Below are positions 1 to 9,437 of a DNA stretch of 64,000 bases, piece by piece. Location: contig NZ_CP023688.1 in the NCBI RefSeq assembly GCF_008704655.1, positions 868,001 to 932,000 of the forward strand. Direction: 5' to 3'. A program made the position numbers and the translations under genes. Each line of letters starts with the position of its first letter. Positions within the stretch are counted from its first letter, which is position 1. Below the pieces are notes generated by a model. It had not been told where the DNA came from. It searched no databases and was given only the letters and a program-made list of their open reading frames with translations. The DNA comes from Streptomyces rimosus. Its GTDB lineage: Bacteria > Actinomycetota > Actinomycetes > Streptomycetales > Streptomycetaceae.

Positions 1-134
1 CGAACTCCAGCGTGTCGATGGCGCCCATGAACTTCACGACCCACTCGGGCACCGCCGCTGCCTGCGCCGTGTTCGCCACCGCCATCATCCTCGCCCTCAC
101 CCTCATGTCTCGAACGAGCTGCCGTCCACCGTAA
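1..134 (+). CDS. C-terminal end of an unidentified protein, cut by the window edge
   Basis: A frame open from the left edge ends at a TAA at 132-134. Its last ~43 residues include a hydrophobic run (CAVFATAIILALTL) that could be a membrane segment, followed by a short basic tail. The family is not recognised, and the rest of the gene lies outside the window. The frame could be fortuitous in such GC-rich DNA. Confidence 0.3.
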   Translation, partial: NSSVSMAPMNFTTHSGTAAACAVFATAIILALTLMSRTSCRPP

Positions 135-781
135 CCCGACGGCCCCGCAGCCGGATCAGCGGATAGCGACCGGGCTGACGGGGGAACCGGCCCCGCCGGT
201 GATGCGCAGCGCCGTGGCCGTGAGAAAGCAGTCGTCCCAGTGGCCGTCGGCGCGGCAGGCCTCGGCGAGGTCTCGAGCTGCCCCATCTCACCCAGCAGCA
301 TGCCGCCCCGGCTTGAGCATCGTGACCGTCCGGGTGATCGTGACGCCGCCCAGCCCCCCGTGCGCTGGGTGCCGCCGGCCTCCAGGCGGTCGACGACGAA
401 CAGCTCACGGCGGCGCCGGCACAGCGTGCGTTGGGCGGCGGCCACGATGCCGGGACGCTCGATCAGCAGGCAGGGGCCAAGCATCTCCATGGCGCCGGCC
501 GGGACGCAGGCCGAGCGCGAGCGGCAGCCCTGCGCGCACTCCGCCGGTCGCTGCGTCATCGCAGACCACCCCGCCGCACCACAACGACCGGGGCAGGCCC
601 TCCCGCCAGGTACCCGCATAGGCCGACACTCGTGCTCCAGCCTCGTCTGGGCCGCAAGGACAAGGATCACCACAGTGCCTCCGCAGCCGCGGCCTCCTGG
701 GCAGCCACTGCATCCACCTCGGTCCGGTGATGGACTGGTGAGATGTCCGGGCTGGGTGCATGCGACCCACAGTGATGCCGT
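135..781. other. No recognisable gene
   Basis: Several overlapping open frames exist on both strands here, but all have the Arg/Pro/Ala-rich composition expected of non-coding frames in high-GC DNA. None shows a known motif or a convincing ribosome binding site. It may be degraded coding sequence. Confidence 0.4.
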
Positions 782-1483
782 TTACGTGAGGTGGAGGGTG
801 GCCAAAGCGGTGGTCCAGTCGGTGGCGATGGCCTGCTGGGCCTGGTCAAGGGTGATCTGCCCGGAGCACAGCGACTGGTGCAGCTTGTTCTCCACGGCGT
901 CCTTGGGGTTGTTCGGGCCGCTGCCGGGCGTATGACCAGGAGACGGAGGCTCGACCCACAGGTTCCTGGCATCGTTGGGGTCGCCGCCGAGCTCCAGGGA
1001 GACGAGGTGGTCGTACTCGGCGTCGTGCAGGCCCGCGGTGTAGCCGTAGGAGCGGGCGTTCGCGGCCTTCTCGACGCTGGTGACGGACACCGGCGGCCGG
1101 ATCTTCGAGGTGTAGCCGCCCGTACGGCACACGGTGGTCTTCAGCGTGGCCTGGGTGACGTCCGGGTTCAGCGCACCCGGAGTGCACGAAGCGTCCTGCA
1201 GGGGCTGGCCGTGGACGGTGCGGTAGTGACACATACCGGGAGCGGGCTGGGCCTGGACCGTATAGTGCGCCTGCGGGCCCGGCCCCTTCGCAATCAGCGA
1301 CGCGGCGGCACCGCCGCTCCCGGAAGCGGCCGAGCGGACCGGCGCGGCGCCGGACGCCCCGGCGCTCTCACGGTGCTTGCCGCTGGCGGACCCACCGCCG
1401 TTGCCGCCGCTGCAGCCGGTGAGCAGCACAGTACCCAGCAGCACGGCCACCGTCGGCCGCAGCGCAGACGAAGACAGGAACAT
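782..1483 (-). CDS. Secreted HNH-type nuclease-like lipoprotein
   Basis: A 233-residue protein starting at an ATG preceded by GGAGG. The N-terminus is a lipoprotein signal with a lipobox (LLTGC) near residue 20, then a low-complexity Ser/Gly/Ala linker to about residue 70. The C-terminal half carries an EYDHLVSLELGG motif and a downstream DARNLW. This is the arrangement of the DUF1524/GmrSD-type HNH domain, where the DH pair and later Asn form the metal/catalytic site. Several cysteines are likely disulphide-bonded outside the cell. A longer open frame runs upstream to 2266, but it lacks coding character and crosses the next gene, so the lipobox start was preferred. The substrate is unknown; an extracellular nuclease anchored to the membrane is the inferred role. 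Confidence 0.8.
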   Translation of the reverse strand: MFLSSSALRPTVAVLLGTVLLTGCSGGNGGGSASGKHRESAGASGAAPVRSAASGSGGAAASLIAKGPGPQAHYTVQAQPAPGMCHYRTVHGQPLQDASCTPGALNPDVTQATLKTTVCRTGGYTSKIRPPVSVTSVEKAANARSYGYTAGLHDAEYDHLVSLELGGDPNDARNLWVEPPSPGHTPGSGPNNPKDAVENKLHQSLCSGQITLDQAQQAIATDWTTALATLHLT

Positions 1484-1719
1484 CGCGGCCTCCGGGAGTG
1501 CGGGGACATGACCAGACTGGCAGGCCCCAGCGGTACGGGAAGCCCCCGGGAGCGTGAAGTTTCGGTACCTGCTGTGACTGCGTGGCCTGCTTCCGTCCGT
1601 GCATGCTGCGGGGCCAGCGTCCTGGCCCCGCAGCGTGCCGCCGCGCGGGAGTACGGCCCCGGGTGTGCCGCAGCCCCCTCGGCTGCGGCACACCCGGGGC
1701 CGGTGCCGGCTCTGGCCTG

Positions 1720-2175
1720 TTAGCGGTGGTTCCAGTGCTTGGTGTCGACGATGAGGTGGTGGTCGTTGCGCAGGACGGCGGTGTCGCGGTGGTTGTCCCA
1801 CGCGTAGGTGCGGCGGTCCTGGTAGACGTCGCGCATCGTGTCGTGGCCGCGGCCGGTGTGCACGCGGACCTGCTGGTGGCCTCCCAGGCGCAGGTGGAAG
1901 CGGTAGGTGGCGTGGGTGCGCCGGCTGGTCAGCGTCCAGCTGGTGAGGTTGACCGCGTGGCGGCCGGTGTTCTTCACCGTGACCCACTCGGCGTTCAGCG
2001 ACCGGTTGGAACCGTCGTCCCGTCCGGGACTGTCGGCCTGAACCGCGCCCAGCACGACCGGAGAACGGTGGCCGACCGGCAGCTGGTGGCCGGCGGCCGA
2101 CGCCGGACCCGCCAGGGCGGTGGCCAGGGCGGCCGATACCGCCACAGCAGCGGCCAGACGCGGTACGAAACGCAT
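1720..2175 (-). CDS. Secreted lamin-tail-domain protein, copy 1
   Basis: A 151-residue exported protein with a classic signal peptide ending near ASAAG. The rest is a small lamin-tail-like immunoglobulin fold: an EWVTVKNTG strand, then NLTSWTLTS, then a WDNHRDTAVLRND strand near the end. A GGAGG lies about 8 bases upstream of the ATG; a GTG immediately before it is an alternative start. A close paralogue lies at 9438-9899 in the opposite orientation. Such single-domain proteins are common in Streptomyces; a cell-surface or matrix-binding role is guessed from the fold, not shown. Confidence 0.82.
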   Translation of the reverse strand: MRFVPRLAAAVAVSAALATALAGPASAAGHQLPVGHRSPVVLGAVQADSPGRDDGSNRSLNAEWVTVKNTGRHAVNLTSWTLTSRRTHATYRFHLRLGGHQQVRVHTGRGHDTMRDVYQDRRTYAWDNHRDTAVLRNDHHLIVDTKHWNHR

Positions 2176-2559
2176 CACGTGATCCTCCAGAAGGCCGCCC
2201 CGACGTACGGGGCGGGTAGTACCCAAGTGCCGACCGATCGCCGGACGAAGACCACTGTGGAACCACCCGGACGCGGGTGGTTGCCGGTTTGACGGGCCAT
2301 TACGCAACATGGACCTCTTCATTTCCCCCACGCTCCGCCGCCCCCAGGCGCACACGCCCGGGCGCACGCGCGCCGCCGCACACCGCCCCGGTCACGCCCC
2401 ACCCCGCCGGAAGGGCCCCCGGCCAAGGCACCGACAGCACCTCCAGACCCGTAAGCCGCACGGGGCACATCTGCCGATCCGGGCAACGCCGGCGGATGCC
2501 GGGCCATCTTTGGTGATGCGGGTGGTCGGGCCCGTACGGAGCCTCGGGCAGGAGGCGGT
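2176..2559. other. Intergenic, no recognisable gene
   Basis: This is the upstream region of the minus-strand lamin-tail gene and the plus-strand propeller gene. Open frames in both directions look non-coding. The divergent promoters of the two genes must lie here, but no clear -35/-10 pair stands out. Confidence 0.4.
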
Positions 2560-2746
2560 GTGCCGCTGTACATGGCCTGGCGAGGCGCGCTGGGCGATAC
2601 CGGACTGTGGTGGTCCCAGACCCGCAACGGGACCACCTGGACACCACAACAACAGGTGCTCGGCGCAACATCGATGGAACGCCCGGCCCTAGTACTCCAG
2701 TGGGACTTCACCATTCCTGCTGGTCAGACGCGGTCTTTCGAGCCTA

Positions 2747-3585
2747 AAGGCTGTCCCGTATGGGGTGGGGATTATCCGGTGAGGGCTGTGTTGTGGAGGC
2801 GGGCGATGCCCAGGATGGCCTGGTGAACGCCGCTGCCCTTGAGGCGGCAGTCCCGCAGGATCTTCCAGTTCTTCAGGCGGGACAGGGCGTGCTCGACGCG
2901 TGCGCGGGCCTTGCGGTGGACCTTGTTCTCGGCTTCCTGCTGCGGGCTCAGGGTTTCCTGCCCGCGTCGACGGCGGTGAGGAATGAGCAGGCCGGTGCCC
3001 TGATATCCGCCATCGGCGAGCACCGGAACGCCTCGACAGGCGATGTCGACACCCGACTCGGTGAAGGCCCGGCAGTCGTTACGGCTGCCGGGCAGGGGAG
3101 CGCCGACGGCCACGACCAGGCGGCTGTTGGCGTCGATGACGACCTGCAGGTTCGTCGAGTACCGGTAGTTCTTGCTGGAAGCGGCGACGCTGCGGTCCCG
3201 GGTGGGAATCAGGGTGCCGTCGACGATGTAGACGGTGTCCTCGCGCTTGCGGCGGGCCGGTGAGATCGCCAGCAGCGGCGCGAGGTGGTCCAGGATCCGG
3301 TCCGCGGCCGACTTGGAGATCCCGAACAGCGGCGCGACCTGCCGCAACGTGAGGTTCGTGCGCCAGTACGTGGCAACCAGTAACACCCGGTCCTCCAGCG
3401 GCAACCGCCACGGCCGGCCTCGCTGGACGTCACCGCCACGACGACGCACCAGCGCGACCAGGCGGTTGAACTGTGCCGGACTCAGCCCGGTGAACGGCTC
3501 GATCCACTTCGGATCGTCTGCTGACATCACCCCACCCATGCCCCGATCAACGTCCCAGCGGCCCCATCAGTTACGGGACAACTTT
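2747..3585 (-). mobile_element. IS5-type element nested in the IS701 left end
   Basis: An 839-bp element flanked by TA (2745-2746 and 3586-3587), interrupting the left inverted repeat of the surrounding IS701 copy. Its ends are imperfect inverted repeats containing TGTCCCGTA, and it holds one transposase gene. The two-base TA duplication fits the IS427-like part of the IS5 family. Because the outer repeat is restored exactly by removing the element plus one TA, it inserted after the outer IS. Confidence 0.85.
2772..3539 (-). CDS. IS5-type transposase (DDE_Tnp_4 type)
   Basis: A 255-residue protein with an N-terminal helix-turn-helix (TLRQVAPLFGISKSAADRIL) followed by a DDE domain. The catalytic residues are visible as YIVDGTLIPT (Asp), VLADGGYQG (Asp) and ARVEHALSRLKNW (Glu). 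The frame is uninterrupted, so the element may be active. An internal Met four residues in (MSADDPKW) is an alternative start. Confidence 0.9.
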   Translation of the reverse strand: MGGVMSADDPKWIEPFTGLSPAQFNRLVALVRRRGGDVQRGRPWRLPLEDRVLLVATYWRTNLTLRQVAPLFGISKSAADRILDHLAPLLAISPARRKREDTVYIVDGTLIPTRDRSVAASSKNYRYSTNLQVVIDANSRLVVAVGAPLPGSRNDCRAFTESGVDIACRGVPVLADGGYQGTGLLIPHRRRRGQETLSPQQEAENKVHRKARARVEHALSRLKNWKILRDCRLKGSGVHQAILGIARLHNTALTG

Positions 3586-3703
3586 TAGCGGGCGGACGGT
3601 GCCCCGCGGGCCGGTTCCGGGATACCGCGTCAGTCGCGGACACGTCTGCGGTAGTGGCAGGCGCGGGCGATGGCCTGGTGGCGTCTGCGCCAACGGGACC
3701 AGG

Positions 3704-4987
3704 TCAGTGCGCCGCCACCGCGGTGCGCCGGCCAGGGGCGGACAGCAGCCAGCAGACGCCGGACCTCTGCCACGGTGAGCGGGGCCAGGCCGGCTGTGTC
3801 GTTTCGGCCGCCCCCTTTTTGACCGCGGCCGCGGCCATGGCGGCGAGAAAGGCGTGCGCGAGCATGGCCAGGGTGATGTGCCGATACCAGCCTGGGTAGC
3901 GGCGCACTTCGTACTGGTCCAGGCCGCACTGGCCCTTGGCGGCCTGGAAGCACTCCTCGATCGCCCAGCGGGAGCCGGCGACACCGACCAGCCTTTCAAC
4001 GGCAGTGCCAACGGGCGCGTAGGCCAGGTAATAGGCGATCTCGTCGGGACGCCTGAGGCTGCGTCGGGCCAGCACCCACCGCTCGTGCGTGGGCGGATCA
4101 GGGTCGAAGACGAGGTTGGCGGGCAGCTTCGCCGCGGCCCAGTCGTAGACGCGCGGTCCCTTGGCACCGTCGCCGCAGGACAAGATCTGCCAGGCGTCGT
4201 CCGGCGCATCGGCAATGACCTGGTCGATGCGCCAGATCCCGAACAGCGACTTCAGCTGCTGGGACTTGGGCACCGCGAGCACGTAGCCGACCTGGGCCTG
4301 CTCGAGCAGGTGACGAAAGCGCCACTCCTGCCCGTAAAGACTGTCGGCGGTCACCCAGGCGATCGGCAGCGACGAGGCCAGCGCCCGCAGGACCAGGGTG
4401 TGGGCCAGTTCCCCCTTGGTAGCGAAGCCACGCTCGGCGGGGATGCGGGCGGCCCGGCAGCGGTCCCCATCGTTCATCCACGACTTGGGCAGATACAGCT
4501 CCCGGTCCACCAGCGCCCGCCCCCGGCTGGAGGCATAGGCGGCGAAGACGCCGATCTGGCAGTTTTCGGTCCGTCCGGCCGTGCCGGAGTACTGCCGCTG
4601 CACCCCGGCCGAGACGGTGCCCTTCTTCACGAACCCGGTGTCGTCGACGATCAGGACGCCGCCCGGGGCGCCGAGCTTCTCGGCGACGTAACTCTGCACG
4701 TCATCGCGGAGCTCGTCGGGGTCCCACCGGCTCCACGACAGCAGGTGCTGCAGGCCGTAGGGGCCGTTGTGACCGGCGTACTCGGCCAGCTGCCAGCTGT
4801 TCTTGCGGCTCACCGGGCCCAGCAGGCCCCGCACGTAATCCCGCATCCGACGCCGCACCTCGACCCGGCCGAACCTTCCGCTCACCCGCAAGAACAGGTC
4901 TTCGAGCTCGGCGCTCCAGCGTCCCGTGACAAAGTCCGCCATCATGCCCCGAGCCTGAGCGTTCCGCCCCGCTGTCCACGACGACAT
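3704..4987 (-). CDS. IS701-family DDE transposase with a C-terminal frameshift
   Basis: A 427-residue transposase. The catalytic triad is visible as LIVDDTGF (first Asp), WVTADSLYG (second Asp) and WAIEECFQAAKGQ (Glu), in the order and spacing of IS701. The last ~30 residues of this frame are unlike the family. The expected C-terminus (LAPLTVAEVRRLL ... RWRRRHQAIARACHYRRR) continues in the -1 frame to a stop at 3630. The switch falls at an A5G5 run near 3810-3820, read in the 0 frame as GTC AAA AAG GGG. This is either a one-base change in the homopolymer run or a -1 slippage site. The catalytic core is complete either way. Confidence 0.9.
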   Translation of the reverse strand: MSSWTAGRNAQARGMMADFVTGRWSAELEDLFLRVSGRFGRVEVRRRMRDYVRGLLGPVSRKNSWQLAEYAGHNGPYGLQHLLSWSRWDPDELRDDVQSYVAEKLGAPGGVLIVDDTGFVKKGTVSAGVQRQYSGTAGRTENCQIGVFAAYASSRGRALVDRELYLPKSWMNDGDRCRAARIPAERGFATKGELAHTLVLRALASSLPIAWVTADSLYGQEWRFRHLLEQAQVGYVLAVPKSQQLKSLFGIWRIDQVIADAPDDAWQILSCGDGAKGPRVYDWAAAKLPANLVFDPDPPTHERWVLARRSLRRPDEIAYYLAYAPVGTAVERLVGVAGSRWAIEECFQAAKGQCGLDQYEVRRYPGWYRHITLAMLAHAFLAAMAAAAVKKGAAETTQPAWPRSPWQRSGVCWLLSAPGRRTAVAAH

Positions 4988-5876
4988 CCCGGAACCGGCC
5001 CGCGGGGCACCGTCCGCCCGCTAGGCTCGAAAGACCGCGTCTGACCAGCAGGAATGGTGAAGTCCCACTGGAGTACTAGCCGCCTGGCGCGGCCTGCTCC
5101 ACCTGGCCTGGCGCGACGAACGCGACCAGGCACTGTGGTGGGCCGTGAGCGACGGATCCAGTTGGAGCCGACCGCGTGCGGTCCCCGGCGCCCACTCCAG
5201 CCACTCACCCGCCCTGGTCGCCGGCCACCACGGACTGCATCTGTACTGGAAAGGGCCGGGCGCCGACGAGCGGCTGTTCCACGCCGCCTTCGACGGCCGG
5301 TTCTGGATACCCGGGCAGGCGCTGTTCAACGGCTGGCCCATGACCTCCTCACGCCCCAGCGCCACCACCACCCACACCACCCGCACCTGGCTGTCCTTCA
5401 CCGGCGCAGGCCGCGACCGCACGATTCGCCTGTGCCCCTCCCCCGACGGCACCGTATGGAACCCCCGCAACATCCTGCCCGGACCCCAGAGCGCGGCCGG
5501 CTCCTGGCCCTCGGTGGTCGGCCGGAGCGGGGCCGGGCGCGCCGACCGCCTGCTGCTGGCCTGGCCCGACCAAAACGGCGCCGTATGGTGCGCGCTCTCC
5601 CAGGACGCCGCCCAGCACTGGTCACAGCCGGCCCCCGTACCCGCCCGCACCCTGCGCGGCGTCGCCTTCGCCGGCTGGGACACGGTGGACGCCTACGCCG
5701 CCTGGGCCGTGGCACCGGACGGCGACTACAGCATCTTCTGGGCCGACACCACCGGCAGCACCGTCTGGCGCCATCCGCACACCGGCCATCTGCTGCAGCA
5801 CGGCCAGGGACGGCTGGACGAACGCGCCTCGCTCAGAGAACCGGCCATGGCCGCCCACGGCCACATGTGGCGATGA

Positions 5877-6962
5877 CCTCGCGACCGTCCCCCGGAGCTC
5901 GAACAGATGGAGCCGACCTGGGTGATGTCTCCCGCGTGGCGGGCGCGGCACCAACACTTCACTCCCGCGCTCCGCTGCCCGTTGAGTACGGTCTTCGGGT
6001 GGACAACGAGTGGGGGGACGGCGCCAGCACCCGTCCTTTCCCGCCGTCGCCGAGCGCGCAGCCCCTCGATATCTCCAAGCCCACGCCCGCTTACACGGGC
6101 TTTCCGGGGCACGGCAGGGTGCATGGCAAAGAGCCGGATGACGGCCGCGGTTGGTTCCGCCTGGTGCAGTCCTGGGTTACGAGGCCGGACAGAGTCCGTC
6201 GGCGCAGGGCGCCCGGCCCGGCGCGGCGTCAGTTACACAAAACGATGCTTGCGCAACTGCAGCAATGGACCATGCTGGTTGAGCTGGCGGCGGCACCCGG
6301 GTTGTCGCCGAGGCAGCCGGAACCGCGCACAGGCAGGGATTGGAGATCGAGGAGCGCCATCGCGGCCTCCTTGGTGCGGAAGGGCAAGTACGGGGCGAGG
6401 CACACAGCACCGCCGGGGCCACTGAAGCGGCCACTGCTCCTGGTAGCGGACAGTGTAAAAAACGATCGCCCCCCAGGATACGGCGATACCGGCCAATCAC
6501 CGGCCCGCAACCCTCCTGAAAAACCTCGCCGGGCTCCGCCCGGTTCTGCAAGTCCCCATCGGTCCGGCGGTAAGCCGGGTGCTGGCCTGTTTCACCGCAC
6601 CACCTCATCCTCCGAAATGCTCACGCCCATCGTCTCCTCTCGCTCAGGGCTGCGTCCGTCTGTGCGCGCGGGTTCCGCGGCGGTCGCCGACCACGCCAAC
6701 CTGCGGGCCGCACTCGATTGCCGCCTCGCCGAACGGAACGGGCTCAGCGTGCTGGAGCTGGCCGGGGCCCTGTGATTCCTTTGAGCCTGTGTCTCTTCCC
6801 TGATGTGGATCTGTAGGGCGGTCGCGAAGACGTCGCAGCCACAGGGGTAGAGCGGCGACGAATGGGTATGTCCCCGGCACGGAGCGCGCGTTGTGCCGTT
6901 GGGGTCACGACGCTCCCGGAGGTTCGAGGCGTTCGACTCGGCGTATGGAAGGTTAGATCTCG
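5877..6962. other. About 1.1 kb of apparently decayed sequence
   Basis: No intact gene is recognised. The only stretch with protein-like composition is at 6680-6775 on the plus strand. It ends ...LRAALDCRLAERNGLSVLELAGAL and a TGA, and looks like the C-terminal tail of an unidentified protein whose upstream part is scrambled. Confidence 0.35.
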
Positions 6963-7376
6963 TTGCCCCGACCCGCCCAGTACCACCTCCTGCCGCTTCC
7001 CGACGGATCGTGGGAGACGGTCAGCCTCATAGCTGCTGCCATCCGCTGCCGCGCCACCGTGCCGACCGTGATCGTCGATGTGTCGGCAGTAAACCGGATG
7101 ACCATCGACGCCCTGGCGATCCTGGTCCGCAAGGCCATGCGGCTGCGCTCGGTCGGCGGCGAACTCCTGCTCGCCGGCCCCTGCCCGGCCGTCCGCAAAC
7201 TGATCGAACGGACTGGAACCGCCCCGCTCCTACGGGCCGTTGCAGGCCGTGCCGCCGCGGTGCGCGCCCTGGCCCAAGACGGCCGCACCTGGCATCAGGT
7301 AGACCTGGGCGCCGAGCCCAGCACGCTCTTCCCTGACCTGCCGGAACACCTGGAGCCTTACCCCCGGACCTGGTGA
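6963..7376 (+). CDS. STAS-domain protein (anti-sigma factor antagonist-like)
   Basis: A 137-residue protein from a TTG start. The middle shows a STAS fold: IVDVSAVNRMTIDALAILVRKA, then a GGELLLAGPCPAVRKLIERTG segment typical of the helix after the phosphoacceptor loop. In SpoIIAA-like proteins the loop residue is a Ser in a DSSG-like motif. Here the equivalent position reads MTIDA with no Ser, so phosphorylation control may be lost. The start is weakly supported, and the N-terminal strand normally ahead of the loop is short. It sits 148 bp from the convergent STAS-ANTAR gene, and the two may come from one signalling locus. Confidence 0.6.
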   Translation: MPRPAQYHLLPLPDGSWETVSLIAAAIRCRATVPTVIVDVSAVNRMTIDALAILVRKAMRLRSVGGELLLAGPCPAVRKLIERTGTAPLLRAVAGRAAAVRALAQDGRTWHQVDLGAEPSTLFPDLPEHLEPYPRTW

Positions 7377-7524
7377 CAGGCACGTGAGGCAGCCGGGGGT
7401 GCGTGGCTCCACAGCTCACAGCAAGCATCGTTCGACACACCGGTCATGACACCCAATCGAACGGCACCCTCACTATGGTTTTCCAAGGGTTATGACCAGC
7501 GGTCCGGTGCGGTATGTGCCCGTG

Positions 7525-8283
7525 CTACGACAGCAGCCCCCCGAGGCGTCGCCGTCTCAGCCGCTGGGCGGATGTCGCCGGGCAGGGGTCACCGGCCGAC
7601 TGCGATGCGCCACTGCGGGGCACGCTGTTCCTCGGGGCAGGCCCGGCGTCCGGCTTCGGTGGGGTTTGTTTGGCTTTGGCCACGGCAGCGCCCAGATGCC
7701 CGCGGACGTTCTCCGACAGGAGGGGACCGTGAACGCTGTTGACCAGGTCCTCGGCCAGGCGGTGCAGTTTGGTGTTGGTGTTCTGGGACGTGTTGACCAG
7801 GGCTGCCCAGGCGGCTTCGGGGGTGAGACTGAAGGTGGCCATCAGAATGCCGCGGGCCAGGTCGATGGCCGGGCGAGTCTGCATGGCACGGCGTAGATGC
7901 GTGACCTCCTCGGACCAGTCCTCGGCGGCTCGTAGGTGCGAGGTGTTCGGCCCGTGGATGGCAGGGCCGGTGGCCTGCCGGAGTTCGCAGGCCGGTGCGG
8001 TGACCAGTTTGCGGGCGTCGGTCACCTCCAGCAGCCGCTCGACGGCGGGACTGCTGGAGGCGATGGTGACGGTCTTGTTGTGCACCAGGGCGCGCAAACG
8101 CGGGCGCAACAGCATGTTGAGCCCGGCGAAGTCGCAGAACGGCACCGCGAGATGAAGGTCGAGATGGCGGACTGTGCGCCGCAGGACGTCGCGCAGTGCG
8201 CGCTCGACCAACGGGCTGGAGGGTAAGCCGAGTTCTCCGCGTAGCGCCTCGCCTGTGCGCTCGTCGGCGCACAAGACGCGCAC
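7525..8283 (-). CDS. STAS-ANTAR two-domain regulator
   Basis: A product of about 252 residues. Residues ~5-100 form a STAS domain (ELGLPSSPLVERALRDVL, VPFCDFAGLNMLL, SSSPAVERLLEVTDA). Residues ~120-190 form an ANTAR RNA-binding domain (RRAMQTRPAIDLARGILMATF, SLTPEAAWAALVNTSQNTNTKLHRLAEDLV). STAS-ANTAR proteins are common in Streptomyces and are thought to link stress signalling to transcription antitermination. The C-terminal ~60 residues are low-complexity. The frame stays open upstream to 8532, but that part has non-coding composition, so GTG 8283 was chosen. No good ribosome binding site precedes it, and unrelated coding-like DNA abuts it, so the 5' end may be truncated. Confidence 0.65.
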   Translation of the reverse strand: MRVLCADERTGEALRGELGLPSSPLVERALRDVLRRTVRHLDLHLAVPFCDFAGLNMLLRPRLRALVHNKTVTIASSSPAVERLLEVTDARKLVTAPACELRQATGPAIHGPNTSHLRAAEDWSEEVTHLRRAMQTRPAIDLARGILMATFSLTPEAAWAALVNTSQNTNTKLHRLAEDLVNSVHGPLLSENVRGHLGAAVAKAKQTPPKPDAGPAPRNSVPRSGASQSAGDPCPATSAQRLRRRRLGGLLS

Positions 8284-8291
8284 CTCATGGG

Positions 8292-8450
8292 CCGGGCAGT
8301 GCCTACGAGATCGCCACCGGCAAGGTGCTGCGCCACCCGGCCGAAGCTGGGATGGGCCTGACCGTGGCCTCCCTGCTGACCCTGCTCGTCCAGGATGAGG
8401 CGGAGCGCACCGCGCAGCCCAACGACCCCTCGCACCACAGCACGGCCTGA
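8292..8450 (+). pseudogene. C-terminal fragment of an unidentified gene
   Basis: About 50 codons (AYEIATGKVLRHPAEAGMG ... LLTLLVQDEAERTAQP) have normal Streptomyces coding composition and end at a TGA at 8450. The same frame upstream is antisense to the STAS-ANTAR gene and looks non-coding, so the 5' part is missing. This suggests a recombination junction near 8285. Confidence 0.35.
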
Positions 8451-9437
8451 CGCCACCGGACGCACACCGCACGCCACCCGCGACCGGCACGAGGGCCACT
8501 GCCAGCGAGCCGTCAAGGTGCCCCATCATCACGATGCGCCCTTCACCGCCGGCGGGTTCCCGGGAGCGCGGACAGGCGGCGCCGTGCCGTTTCGGCGAAC
8601 TCGACAGTCAGGGACACGGGAAGACCCTGCCGCAGCGCCTGACCGTCGCCCGCGGTCGCCGGTGAACGGTAGCGCACGGCCCGAGCGGTGATCGAGAACA
8701 GCCGTCGGTTCATCGACGCGTGCTCCCAAATCGCCTGCCCCCAGCGCCCGCAGCAGTCTCGAACGCCAACGGGCACCACAGTGCCGACGCCCTCCCGACC
8801 GCCCAGGGCACAGTGTTCCAGAAACTGTGTAGCCGTCCGCGTGGCTGCTCTGGCACCGCCGATTTCCCGGGCCGTCGCAGGGCGAAGTCGACTGCACCCG
8901 TCCGGCGGAGTCTGCTGCCCACCCAGGCGGGCAGGCGCCCCGCGCACGGGTCGGCTCACTGCCGCACTGACGCTCGGGGACAGCGCACCGTGTCACCGTC
9001 CGGTGGGACGGGCGCCCGCACACCGCCCGCCCCACCGGGCCGGTCGGAGCCAGTTTCGATGAAGCGGCCGAGTCCACCTGCGGCGCGGCCATAACACGGG
9101 AGCGGCGTGATGGGGCGCTGGCGGACGTTCGGCGCGGTGCCACGCCCGTACGGGAGGCCACACCCCCGGGGGGACAGACTTCCCGGCCTGGTCGAATCCC
9201 GCAGCTCAACAGCCTGGGGCGGGCTGGCGTGGCGGGGGCGTGTGATCGTCGGGCGCACGCGGGGGCGTGCACTGCCAGCGCGCCGCGGTTGTGCAAATGT
9301 CCGTGTTCTGTAATGAGCAGTCCGATTTTCAACCACGGGGGCGAGGGCGGGCGCACAGTGAAGTCCGCCCGGCACAAGACCGGGCATCGGCTCCCACCGG
9401 CCCCGCCCGCGGCGGGGCTGTCCGCAGGAGGTTCGTC
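8451..9437. other. About 1 kb with no recognisable gene
   Basis: No motif, intact frame or insertion-sequence end was identified. A very long minus-strand open frame crosses the stretch but is antisense noise. The last ~100 bp contain the promoter and leader of the lamin-tail gene starting at 9438. Confidence 0.4.

Larger units (their letters stand above)
2693..5075 (-). mobile_element. IS701-family insertion sequence, itself interrupted by an IS5-type element
   Basis: The element is bounded by the four-base duplication CTAG (2689-2692 and 5076-5079). The terminal inverted repeats are 90 bp and match throughout: the left copy is 2693-2746 plus 3588-3623, split by the inner element, and the right copy is 4986-5075. 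Without the inner element and its TA duplication the IS is about 1.54 kb, normal for the family. It carries one transposase on the minus strand. Perfect long repeats and a perfectly repairable target suggest a recent insertion. Confidence 0.9.
2560..5876 (+). pseudogene. Beta-propeller (BNR/sialidase-like repeat) gene split by an insertion sequence
   Basis: The 5' piece (2560-2692, GTG start after AGGAGG) and the 3' piece (5080-5876) are halves of one gene. Removing 2693-5079 joins them in frame: ...ERPAL is followed by AAWRGLLHLAWRD. The restored product of about 310 residues is a series of roughly six similar blades with a pattern such as LYMAWRG...LWWS...GTTWTPQ, then LHLAWRD...LWWAVSDGSSWSRP, LHLYWKG, RLLLAWPDQNGAVWCA and YSIFWADTTG. 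These are Asp/Trp repeats of a six-bladed propeller. No signal peptide is visible at the chosen start. A function is not assignable; sugar or polymer binding is typical of such repeats. The 3' half could still be translated from an internal GTG at 5145. Confidence 0.78.

Noticed and set aside
1484..2266. N-terminal extension of the HNH lipoprotein frame
   Set aside because: The extension overlaps the lamin-tail gene, has scrambled composition, and would bury the lipoprotein signal peptide inside the protein.
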